Shown here one piece after another: positions 47,601 to 55,881 of a stretch of 64,000 nt of DNA (position 1 is its first letter; the number at the start of each line of letters is the position of its first letter). The notes below the pieces were generated by a model that saw nothing but the letters and a program-made list of their open reading frames with translations, made no database searches and was not told where the DNA came from. This DNA is from Sipunculus nudus (Eukaryota > Annelida > Sipuncula > Golfingiida > Sipunculidae): NCBI GenBank assembly GCA_026874595.1, contig CM049308.1:14279501-14343500 (forward strand), read 5' to 3'. Made by a program: the position numbers and the translations under genes.

Positions 47601-47799
47601 CTTAAGTGTGTACATTCTTTTCAGGGTATTCGAAAAAGATGGAGCCAAGGTGATCATAGATGAAGATTCGCTGGAGTTTGTTAAAGGATCCACAATAGAC
47701 TACCATGAGGAATTAATACGTTCCTCGTTTAGAGTGATAGGCAATCCAATGGCAGATCAGGGCTGTTCTTGTGGAGCCTCTTTCTCAGTGAAACTGTGA
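32649..47799 (+). CDS. ISCA2: ISCA2, mitochondrial iron-sulfur cluster assembly protein, complete in four exons
   Basis: ISCA2 works with ISCA1 and IBA57 in the mitochondrial matrix in the late step that makes 4Fe-4S clusters. Exons are 32649-32710, 38157-38271, 39367-39482 and 47625-47799, with introns of 5.4, 1.1 and 8.1 kb. All junctions are GT-AG and the phases join without loss, giving 468 nt and 155 residues (human: 154). Exon 1 ([20 protein letters not shown]) is Arg/Ser-rich without acidic residues, as a matrix targeting peptide should be. Exon 2 adds a lysine- and threonine-rich linker and [10 protein letters not shown]. Exon 3 holds [13 protein letters not shown], and exon 4 holds [22 protein letters not shown] and the end [13 protein letters not shown]. 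The cluster ligands Cys80, Cys145 and Cys147 are all present, in the C-X64-C-X-C spacing of A-type carriers. The start is the only in-frame ATG of exon 1. The introns are packed with dispersed elements. It converges with TMEM223. Confidence 0.97.
33062..33202 (+). repeat. Intron 1 member of an inverted repeat pair flanking ISCA2 exons 2 and 3
   Basis: About 140 bp that match, in inverse orientation, 44306-44450 in intron 3. Shared exact words include TCAATTTTAAACCCCCGC, TCAAAAATTTTTATT, GATTTTCAATA and ACTTACCAATTTTGAGCTCC. Identity is high by eye, roughly 85%. The pair brackets exons 2 and 3. Confidence 0.75.
33923..35824 (+). mobile_element. Hairpin-ended element with ten tandem 180-bp units
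   Basis: The left end (33923-33951) is a 29-nt hairpin: arm ATGCCCCCGCCAC, loop AAA, arm GTGGCCGGGGCAT, mismatched only at arm position 8. ATAGT and a CCGTC-rich stretch follow. The body is ten direct repeats: the CTGCAG word stands at 34031, 34211, 34392, 34572, 34752, 34932, 35112, then 35276, 35457 and 35636, so the period is 180-181 bp except one shortened unit. Units become more diverged to the right. The right end holds GGCGGGGGCAT (35791-35801), an exact inverted copy of the first 11 bases of the left arm. It is followed by the hairpin GTGTC-GTTCG-GACAC and a terminal CTAG at 35821-35824 followed by T. It lies in ISCA2 intron 1. The frames inside are not proteins. Confidence 0.85.
35930..37756 (+). 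mobile_element. Copy of the 671-bp-unit family with a damaged left end
   Basis: From about 35935 it carries the family's CCGTGGTCCGG, AATCCAAAATT, TTAGATGTCCCCAAAATCTCC, TTGTTCCTTCGAGAT, AAAACCTCC and TTTTGTCCAACTTTGGC words in the usual order. The terminal hairpin is no longer recognisable. A right-end module (AGCTGAGCG, then TGACCCATGGGTC and CTTG followed by TT) stands at 37725-37756, though the AT-rich stretch between 36780 and 37720 may be partly unrelated. Confidence 0.5.
39677..41230 (+). mobile_element. Hairpin-ended element, 671-bp-unit family, two body units
   Basis: The left end (39677-39705) is a 29-nt hairpin: arm AGCTCAGCTGACT, loop ATA, arm AGTCATCTGAGCT, with the single mismatch at arm position 8. 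ATAGT and CCGTCCGTCCGT follow. The body unit (AATCCAAAATT.., CTTTGAGAAATTAAGGAAAA, GACTGCCTA.TATCAAAACC, AAATAATGCATTTTGT) recurs about 671 bp later in diverged form. No right end follows directly. A right-end module at 44155-44183 could belong to this copy if the opposite-strand copy at 41940-43838 was inserted into it. It lies in ISCA2 intron 3. Confidence 0.7.
41940..43838 (-). mobile_element. Full-length hairpin-ended element, minus strand, 1.9 kb
   Basis: On the minus strand it begins with the hairpin at 43838-43810 (arms AGCTCAGCTGACT and AGTCATCTGAGCT), preceded by TTTTT, then ATAGT, CCGTCC repeats and the 671-unit body down to about 43130. It ends at 41970-41940 with CAGCTGAGC, a GTGACCCATAGGTCC palindrome and CTTG followed by TT. 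The end contains an inverted copy of the left arm. The inner 1.1 kb, including a G-run at 42931-42946, is AT-rich and not obviously repeated. No coding capacity was seen. Confidence 0.7.
44155..44183 (+). mobile_element. Right-end module of the hairpin-ended family
   Basis: AGCTGAGCG followed by TTGTGACCCATAGGTCC and CTTG, then a T-run. It matches the right ends at 37725-37753 and 46911-46940 and, inverted, at 41940-41970. It is likely the right end of the interrupted copy that starts at 39677. Confidence 0.6.
44306..44450 (-). repeat. Intron 3 member of the inverted repeat pair flanking ISCA2 exons 2 and 3
   Basis: Inverse counterpart of 33062-33202. The plus strand reads GAGCTCAAAATTGGTAAGT, TTGAAGCGGGGGTTTAAAAT and GACCATACCTTTTATT. 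In the ISCA2 pre-mRNA the two would be able to base-pair across exons 2 and 3. Confidence 0.75.
44975..45413. mobile_element. TA-flanked MITE with TACTGTGGTTG ends
   Basis: The left tip TACTGTGGTTGGCTTC and right tip GCAACCACAGTA are inverted copies. The adjoining ATTCGCGAGG and CCTCGCGAACA also mirror each other, and TA is repeated outside both tips. Inside are further TTTCATTTTCGCGAT words. TA duplication suits a Tc1/mariner-type MITE. TCGCGA is otherwise rare in this AT-rich region, which makes the element stand out. Confidence 0.75.
46081..46940 (+). mobile_element. Full-length hairpin-ended element, 337-bp-unit family
   Basis: The hairpin at 46081-46109 (arm AGCTCCGCTGACT, loop GTA, arm AGTCATCTGAGCT) is preceded by TTTTT and followed by ATAGTGATCACC and TTTGTCCGTCC. 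The body is two direct units 337 bp apart (CTGGACCTAGAA at 46168 and 46505; CTGCAGACTG at 46393 and 46731). Each unit carries a GGTGGCGCCACC-like palindrome. The right end (46911-46940) is AGCTGAGCGTCATGACTCAT, GGGTCA and CTTG, followed by TT. It shares both ends with the 671-bp family but has a different or highly diverged body. It lies in ISCA2 intron 3. Confidence 0.75.
47064..47335. repeat. 132-bp tandem duplication in ISCA2 intron 3
   Basis: GGGTCACTCATC recurs at 47084 and 47216, each followed by GGCAGTTTGA, AGGGCA or GCAGGGCC, TTAATGTGTGTATTAACTCT and AAAGCTGTGTTTCCATGTG. The ATGACCCATGGGTCACTC word at the start of the units resembles the right-end module of the hairpin elements, so the duplication may have arisen from such an end. 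It lies 290-560 bp upstream of exon 4. Confidence 0.8.
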
Positions 47800-48039
47800 C
47801 ACATGATACCTCCACAAGATCGTTTATCCTGCAGTGAACGAAATGTCTAATTTAAACCAGCTTCACATTTGTGAAAGGAATATAAATTATGATGTGTGAA
47901 AGCAGGCCAGTCAATGCATTTACACCTACACTTAAAATGAACAGTAACTTAACTGGAAATAATGACTCCTGCATTTTTAAATAGATTGCAATAACTGATC
48001 CTTCATGAGCATTGGACTTAAAAATTACAGTACTAGTTA

Positions 48040-48245
48040 CTGGCGTTTTACCTGGAAATTATTTAAAGATGAGCATGGAACTTAAACTGTCAATTATGGG
48101 CCTTTCACCTGGAAATTATTTAAGGATGAGCATGGAACTTAAACAGTACACATTACTGGCCTTTTACCTGGAAATTATTTGAAGATGAACATGGAATTTA
48201 AACAGTACACATTACTGGCCTTTCACCTGGAAATTATTTAAAGGT
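48040..48245. repeat. Four 57-59-bp tandem units in the ISCA2 3' UTR or flank
   Basis: CCTGGAAATTATTT recurs at 48051, 48108, 48167 and 48226, with GATGARCATGGAACTTAAAC and CATTACTGGCCTTT between. Units are well conserved, so the expansion is fairly recent. It starts 240 bp after the stop codon and may be transcribed. Confidence 0.9.
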
Positions 48246-48410
48246 ACATAAACATTTGCAGTGATGTGTGTATTATTTCAGACTATTGTATATACTGTAT
48301 GCTGTATTTACTGACCATATGGTGTTGAGGTTAATTCATCATGCCAGAGCTAGGTCAATCGTGACAAGGTGTACTGTACACCTGGTATGATTTTATTTTC
48401 CCATCTTGAA

Positions 48411-48416
48411 AATAAA
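48411..48416 (+). terminator. Candidate ISCA2 poly(A) signal AATAAA
   Basis: The first clean AATAAA on the plus strand that I noted after the ISCA2 stop codon is 612 bp downstream, past the 59-bp repeat array. Another stands at 49568-49573. Which one is used cannot be told from sequence alone. Confidence 0.4.
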
Positions 48417-50999
48417 ATTCCACTGAAAATTGGGTGTCAGCACCATAAAAAATTGGTTAAGGGGTTGTCTGTTCTTAAATTGGAAAAACATGACTGTTCT
48501 ATTCAGACAATTGGCCAACCCTGTTCTCTTGTAGCTTAACAGTATATTTTATCAGTTATATCTTAAAGTATATGTTGCATTATATGAACCGTGACTGAAT
48601 CAGACTAACTAAGGATATTTAATTCACATGTTTCACATGTAATACATTTCTTTTGACAAGAAAGAATAGCACTAGGGATAATGTCTGAAAAGATGGTGAT
48701 GGCTTTGTCATGGGCTGTTACTTGGGTTAACTTGGTACCAGTGTAGAGTATAGGGCTTGAAATTCACCTGTGAAAGTACTTGGCCAGTAGGGCAAGTAAC
48801 TTGTAGCTTTTACTTGCCATATATGAATTTTTACTTGTGCTAGAAATACAGAGATCCCAGCAACAACAATACAATTGTGTTCTACATGATTATTTTTGCA
48901 AATGTTCAAATGTTTGTTTATATGATTTCCTTTCTTCTCTAAGGAAGAAAATGGCTGACTTAGGATTATTTAGATTCATCCCTTGTGTTAAGGTTTATGT
49001 TGACCCACTTGCATTGGCGGGCAGGTAGGAGCCCATATTTTGGTTGTCATACTACCATTTTCTGAAACTTTTACACGACTCAGGCAAGCAGTTAACTGTA
49101 AATGCCAAACCCTTGAATGTAAGTGTAGAGGTTTAAAGTCAGGGTTTCCTTGTAAATTCATGCCATGCACCTTAGTTGGATGTTCTCATTATATTGAAAC
49201 ATGTAAATATTTTTAATTCAATATTTTCATATTGCATAATAGCACTACTTTTATTGGTAGGTGCAGCATCATTGATGAACACAATGAATATCTCTAAACA
49301 TGTTTATGAACTGAATTACACTATTCTCTGCTTCACAAGCAATTTAAGTACCAGTACTTATATTTTGACATATATTGACCTCTAACCAGATTGTGTTTGC
49401 ACTTGTATTTTAAAGAACGAAATGTTTATGAAATCATTTGTTCAAGGTCTAATATACACAATTATTGAACTATCTATATTTCATTTGTTAAGCTGATAAA
49501 AATTTAGAAATTGTTGAACATTATCTGCACATGCCCTTGGAAGTGCTGCAGTTTTCATAAATAATTTAATAAATGCTGCTGTAATAGTTTAAATTTGTAT
49601 CTTTTCTTTGATAACCAGTTTTTCTTTAGTTTTGAAGTAACAATATGACTCCTTCCTAACCCCCAAAGAATATTATTTAGTTATATTGTAGTGCTGTCCT
49701 TGAAGTAATGAAACTATAGCCAATGTAACTATACTTCAAAGATTAAACCTGAGATTTAACACAACAGATTTGAATTCAGATCTAGGAAAATTGTGCAGCA
49801 GCACTCTTGACAATCAAGGCCATTTTTCACATACACAAATGAAGCTGCACAAATTACTGGATGATTACTTTATAAATTATCAGTAAGGTTGTTACGTTCA
49901 AGGAAATTGCATGTTTTATCATAGTTTAATCAGCATGTTGGAAACTCGATATAATGGTAAAAGTTTACATTAAAATGCAATGGTAAAATTTGCCCTATGA
50001 CTTTAGATCATAATGATCTGTAGTTTAATTCCCAATTCCCCCCCCCCCCCCCCCAAAAAAAAAAAATTCTTTATAGAAAAATATCTCAAGAGAGTTAGGT
50101 GGATATTTATTGTGATAGATTATAGACAACTGTGGTACTATACCAGAAGTGTACAAGCTAACTATAAAATAAAACTTGTGCACATGAGGAAAGTTTAATA
50201 TGAAACGAGCATGGTTTAATTATTGATCTTGTGATTGCTCAAAAGAGGCAATATGTTGAACAAAAATTTGAATGTGTTTTCAAGTGTTCATATGTAAATA
50301 TTGACAGAATGAATAAATATCTGAAGATTGTATTTTGTTTTTATCTTTTTTAAGAAGAAAATTTAAGATGAAGCAGTCAAGTGAAAGTGAAGATTTTGAA
50401 TTGATTAAATTAAACATTCTAAACAAGATTTTGCCTGAACAGTTCAACAGTAATCACATTTACATATTTGAAGCAAACTGCAACTTTGTAATTGGATGAA
50501 TGTCTTGGGATCAAACAGGAGGGACTGGCTCAGTTGTTAAATTGAGAATCCATAACATTTAATGCAAGATAACACAATAGTTTAGATATAGTAGAGACCA
50601 TTTAAATGGTGGTAGTGATACAGTAATTCACTGTAAAGTAACCCTAGTTCAGTAAAGGGATGGTAGGTGCAATGTTCTCTGATCTCACCACCTTGAAGCA
50701 GACTCAATTCTAGGTTTAAATTGGGATGTTTTGCTACTGACTATTTAACTATTCATTACTAATGAGACTGACTAAATCATATGATGATAATAACAACAAT
50801 CAATATGAGATCTCCAGTGCTTTATGTTTCAGCACCACAATATTTGTATCCGCCAAAACAGGAATTTGTGAATACTATGTTTACTATGGGTTCCAATGCT
50901 GCCACTCCTGCATTCTTCCGGGAGAGAACTCTGAAACCCATGGGTGGGTCTTCCTGAAACCCAGCATAATTATTCGCTCACATGTGAACTGGTGCATAA
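48417..50999. other. Intergenic stretch, nothing recognised
   Basis: AT-rich with no supported gene. It has a C-run then A-run at 50039-50067. The short plus-strand frames (49176-49385, 50762-51043) have no known motif. Confidence 0.4.
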
Positions 51000-51830
51000 C
51001 AAAGACTGGTGGCAGCACCTGCAATCCTTTTCATGCAGTATGAATCTGGGTGTCTTAGTGATAACAGACCATATCTCAGGAGTGGTTCAATGTATTGGCC
51101 TAAAATTGTGCATGTCCATAGATCTTGGATCTCTTCATCCCATACTTAAGACTGGTGGCGCTATCTACAATCAGTTTTTGCGTGGCATCCATCCATACAT
51201 TTGCTTTGGGTGAAAATCTTATCTCAGGAATGGTTCAATGTACTGGTTTGAAATCTGGCATGTCCATCATGAGAGTTTGCTTGTAGACCAGACAGGTGGC
51301 ACCACCTACCTTCCCTTTCTCTAAGAATACATAGATGCCCTTTTCTTAGGAGTGGTTTGCCGTATTGGCCTGAAATTGTGCGTGTCCATAGATCTTAGAT
51401 ACCTCCATCTGGTATTCAAGACTGGTGGCACAAACTGCAATTGTTTTCCTATTCGGTCATCTATCAATTTGCTTTGGGTGAAAATGGCTCATATCTCAAT
51501 AGTGGATGGATGTTTCAGCCTGTAATTTTGCATACTTATCTGCCTTGGATGGCTTTGTTGTAGATATAAGACCAGACAGGTGGTGCAATCTGCCATTTGT
51601 TTTTTTTTTATGGAATATATTGATGCACTTTTTCTCAGTAGTGGATTGGTGTCTTGGCCTGAAATTTTGCATGTTCATGTGTCATTTATGAGACTAATGG
51701 CACCACCTGCAATCATATATTTGTTAATGCTTTTACCTCAGGTCTGGTTTAATGTATCAGCTTTAAATTTCACTTGTCCACAGATTTTGGATACCTTCAT
51801 CTTGTCTATAAGGATATTTTTAAAGAAATT
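51000..51830. repeat. Diverged tandem array, about 145-bp units
   Basis: About six units start with a TGGTGGCRCCACC-type word near 51004, 51151, 51292, 51421, 51574 and 51693. Each continues with CTGCAATC, a CTCAGGAGTGGTT or CTCAGTAGTGG word, TGGCCTGAAATT and TGCATGTCCAT. Unit lengths range from about 119 to 153 bp. No left hairpin could be recognised. Confidence 0.7.
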
Positions 51831-52560
51831 TTTCAGAATGACAGTTTTGTGACCTTAACCAATGACCTTGTGACCAAAAATTCTGAAAACTTATTACCCT
51901 TGAACTTGCAGCATTTAGATAATTGTAACAATCTTTTAAAAAATGACCTTGACCTCTGACCAGGTAACCTCAAAATCTACAGATTTCCTCATTTTGGGCA
52001 AGTAAGCCATGTGTGAAAGATGGAAAATTTGGGATGAAAAGTTTGATTTACAGTGCATCTACAATATTTTAAAGATGTGGCTCTTGTGACCTTCAACTTT
52101 GATCTCTGGACCCTGAATATCAAAATAATTTTACTTAAGTGGTGGGTCGTTATTAAATCAAGTTGGAAGCCAATATGTCTATCCAAAGCAAATTATCATC
52201 CATAAACTGATTTGTGAATGGATTGGTCCTGTGACCTTGACCTTTGACCTTGTGACCCCAAATTCATTTATGCTCTCCCTATACTGGCAAGTCCGCTTAA
52301 AGCACAAGATGGAAAGTTTGGGATGAAAAGCTTGGCTTAAAATGCAGCCATAATCTTTTTAAATAAGTGAGTCCTATGACCTTGACCTCATGACACCAAT
52401 ATCATTTAGGTTCTTGCTTTGGTGGTTGGCCATATGTAAGTCAAGTTTGAAATCCATGTGTCAGTCCAACCAAGAGTTATCGTCCGGAAAAAAATTTATG
52501 GATGGACGGATGGACAGACAGACAGGCAGACAGACAGGGTGATTACTATAGGGCATCCAC
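51831..52560. repeat. Dispersed repeat with TGACCT direct repeats
   Basis: Modules with TGTGACCTTGACCTTTGACC (near 52232-52251), GGATGAAAAGTTTG or GGATGAAAAGCTTG, and TAAGTGGTGGGTCG or TTGGTGGTTGGCC recur at intervals of about 180-300 bp. It closes with GGATGGACGGATGGACAGACAGACAGGC near 52500-52535. Related to the block at 20150-21570. Confidence 0.6.
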
Positions 52561-52899
52561 TTGTGATCAATAAACACAACAGGTTTTGGGACACAAGATG
52601 TAATCACTGCTGAGAAACTGACATAATTGTTGTCATTTTGTAGTTAAAAAAAAAGAAAATATTTGTTAAAATAATAAAAATACAGGCACCACCACTTTTA
52701 TGAAACCGACAAAACTAGTCATGGTCAATATTCAAGGTAAGGTTCATAACAATCCATATATTAACTAGAATACGGGTAATGGACAAGAGACTACATGTAT
52801 CCCCCAAAATCAGAGTAGGATGGGTGAAGTGAGGCATGGATTGAGTGGCAAGGGGAAATAGAGTTACATGTGTTACATATCAGAATGGATCTCTGCCAG

Positions 52900-53995
52900 G
52901 TAAACATGATTGTAGGTGGCGCCACCTGTTATTTGAATGAGAAACTATCCAAGATGAATACACATGCAAAATTTCAGGTGGAAAAGTCAAACCACTGCAG
53001 AGATATGAGTTATTTTATCCCACAGCAGACAAACAGATGGACACTGTGCAAAAATGGCTGCAGGTGGTGCCACCATTTTGGTATATGTTTTAAAGCTATC
53101 CAAGGGCTACATTTGTGTATTTTTTTTTCCTGATTGGTCAAACGAGTCTGGAGATATAAACATTAATGTCTGCAACGTGAATGTGAATGAAGCTGGCGCC
53201 ACCTGTCATAAAATTCAGAAAGCTATCCAGGATGTATACGAATGGCGAATTACAGATAATTTGGTCAACCACTGCAGAGATATGAGTGATTTTAACCCAA
53301 GGCAGACGAAATGATGGACGCTGTGCAAAAATGGCTGCAGGTGGTGCCACCATTTTTGTGTATGTTATAAAGCAATCCAAGTGCTACATTTGTGTAAAAA
53401 TTTTTTCCTGATTGGTTGAACGAGTCCTGAAATATAAGCATGGATGTCTACAGCGTGAATGTGAATGTAGGTGGCGCCAGCCGTCATAAAATCAAGAAAG
53501 CTCCATGGGATGTATACGCATGCCGAATTTCAGGTAATTTGGTCAAACCTCTGCAGAGATATGAGTGATCTTAACCCAAGGCAGACAAACAGATGGACGC
53601 TGTGCAAACATGGCTGCAGGTGGCACCACCAAATTTGTGTATGTTATAAAGCTATCCAAGGCTTCTTTTGTGTAAAAAATTTTTTCCTGATCGATCAAAC
53701 GAGTCCAGAGATATAAGCATGGATGTCTACAGCGTGAACGTGAATGTACATGGCTCCACCTGTCATAAAATCAAGAAAGCTATCTAGGATGTATACGCAT
53801 GCTGAATTTTAGGTGAATTAATCAAACCACTGCAGAGATATGAGTGATTTTAACCCAAGGCAGATGAACAGATGGACACTGTGCAAACATGGTTGCAGGT
53901 GGCTCCACCTTTTTTTGTGTATGTTATAAAGCTCTCCAAGGGCTACATTTGTGTAAAAAAATATCCTGATTGGTCAAACGGTTCCCGAGATATGT
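52900..53995. repeat. Four tandem units of about 278 bp
   Basis: CTGCAGAGATATGAGT stands at 52995, 53272, 53551 and 53830. Each unit also has GGTGGCGCCACC or a variant, ATAAAATCAAGAAAGCTATC, CCCAAGGCAGACAAACAGAT, GGACGCTGTGCAAA, TATGTTATAAAGCTATCCAA and CCTGATTGGTCAAACGAGTC. The regular 277-279 bp spacing shows array-type expansion. Short frames in the units are not proteins. Confidence 0.9.
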
Positions 53996-54214
53996 GGGTT
54001 TATGTGTGAAAACAAATGCACAAACGGACGCTGGGCAGAGAGGAAAGGTCAGAGGTCAAGGCCACTTGGTTAGGCACCAGTTCACATGTGACCCGATAAT
54101 TTGTGTAAGTTTAGGAAAAATCCGTCCAGTAGTCTCAGAGGAGTTCTCCCGAAAAGAACGCGGCGGCCGCGGAACCCGGTCAAAAACATAGTATCCACAA
54201 AAGAGAAGTTTTGG

Positions 54215-54469
54215 CAGATACAATTATCAAGATATAGGTTTTGTATCAAAATTTTTATTACTCGGAGGGGTACTTTTAAGCCACATAGCTTGGAGGATAT
54301 TGGTCCAAGTGATCTAATTTCAGGTTTCCCAGGAGATTTTTTATAGACCTCCCTGGATGTTTACTTAGAAGTTTCTAGGACCAGCAGTTACGATTTGTGC
54401 CCTGCTAACGGATGGATGATGGACAAAGGGCCATTCCTATACCACAGTTGACTTACATTCAGCTGAGCT
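54215..54469 (-). mobile_element. Left end of a 337-bp-unit hairpin element, minus strand
   Basis: Read on the minus strand it starts with a partly decayed hairpin at 54469-54441 (AGCTCAGCTGAAT, loop GTA, AGTCAACTGTGGT), then CCATCATCCATCCG, AAATCGTAACTGCTGGTCC and AAACCTGAAATTAGATCACT. These are the words of the 46081-46940 body. The array at 52900-53995 lies in the direction of its body, so that array could be its tandem core. Confidence 0.55.
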
Positions 54470-55881
54470 AAAAAACCATCATGAAGCCCATTTTTTTTTC
54501 AGTCTTATAAAATTTTACACACTTGCTTGTTTCTGTGACTACATATGCCAGTTTATAAAATATTGTCATCACAATGAATTCATGAGTCAGTTCAGGGAAA
54601 TGTTATTGACCATTTGAGTTTCTGATGTTTCTATTATTTCATTTGTCATACACCATTTTCACCATTTCAACAGGCAAAAAAAAAGTCTGAGACTAAGCAG
54701 TAGTATGATAAGTAGGTTATTTGTTCACTAATCAGTGCTATAGGCCAACCCTTCAATAGACTGATATATTAGGAACATTTTAGTTGTATGAGCATAAGTT
54801 GAGAAATAAGCTATACAGGCACACACACTGCAGTGTTAATACTTAAATCAATACTGAAAGAAAAATAGTCTTGACAATGGAGTAGGGTACATCATACTAA
54901 GTAAAGAGTATGTCTTATAATATAAATTTATTTGCTTATTACAGAAAGGACAAGCACAAATTTTATGGGCTTTTTAACCTTGTATATTTACCTGGAGGTA
55001 TTACAATTAATAAAACATGACAGGTACAAAAATTTCAAGGCTCTTGAGCATTACGCCTGATAAATTCTGCTTCATTTTATTTCCATCCAGTTTTTTCCAT
55101 TTTTACAACCTCTGTTACAATCCTTTTCAAACATTAAGAATTTATTTCCAAGACACAGTGATGATGTACTCAACACATATCCCACTGATGTATCTACTGA
55201 AAAATTGATGATAAATTATTGAAGTATATGCCAGATGTACAACTCAGTCCATCGTGTGTATTGTCATTGCTAACTGTTTAAAACCAAGTTCAAACTGCCC
55301 GCATTCTACATTGGGCATTCAGACACTACAAGACACATTTGAATATGGAGAGAAACCATTTTGAATGCAGACTTCAGCTTTTACATGGCAATAAAATATG
55401 AATCAAATCTGTTTTGAGCAATTCAAGGCAAACACCTTCTACCAGACCACATAAAAATAAGTGACATCATTCACACACATGCCTTGATCATGTATAATCT
55501 ATTTTGATTGTATGATTTTTCCATAATGTGGCATGATGCCACAAGCAGTTCGATACCTGGGCTTTTGTCTAAACCGTCTATTGCCATGTGAAAACACATA
55601 TCCGGTTTTTCCATTATCCTCCATTTTTTATGCAATATCAGTGTGAAAGGGGTAAAAATAAATTATTTCAAATCCTAACATCAATAAATCAACAGAAAAG
55701 CTGTTTTATGAGAGCACGTAACAAGTGACAACATCATTTAATGTACATTAAGTTCTCATGTTGGTATGAAATATATATATAACTACAGCATGAAACCACT
55801 TCTCCTAGTTTTAAAATTCTATAATCAAGATTTGACATTGAATGTGTTTACAAAAAATTCAAAATATTTTCATTTATTATT
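54470..55881. other. Intergenic stretch between the convergent genes, nothing recognised
   Basis: AT-rich and mostly unique-looking. The end near 55881 is the 3' flank of TMEM223; minus-strand AATAAA-type signals overlap or directly follow its stop codon but seem too close to be the only poly(A) signal. Confidence 0.4.
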
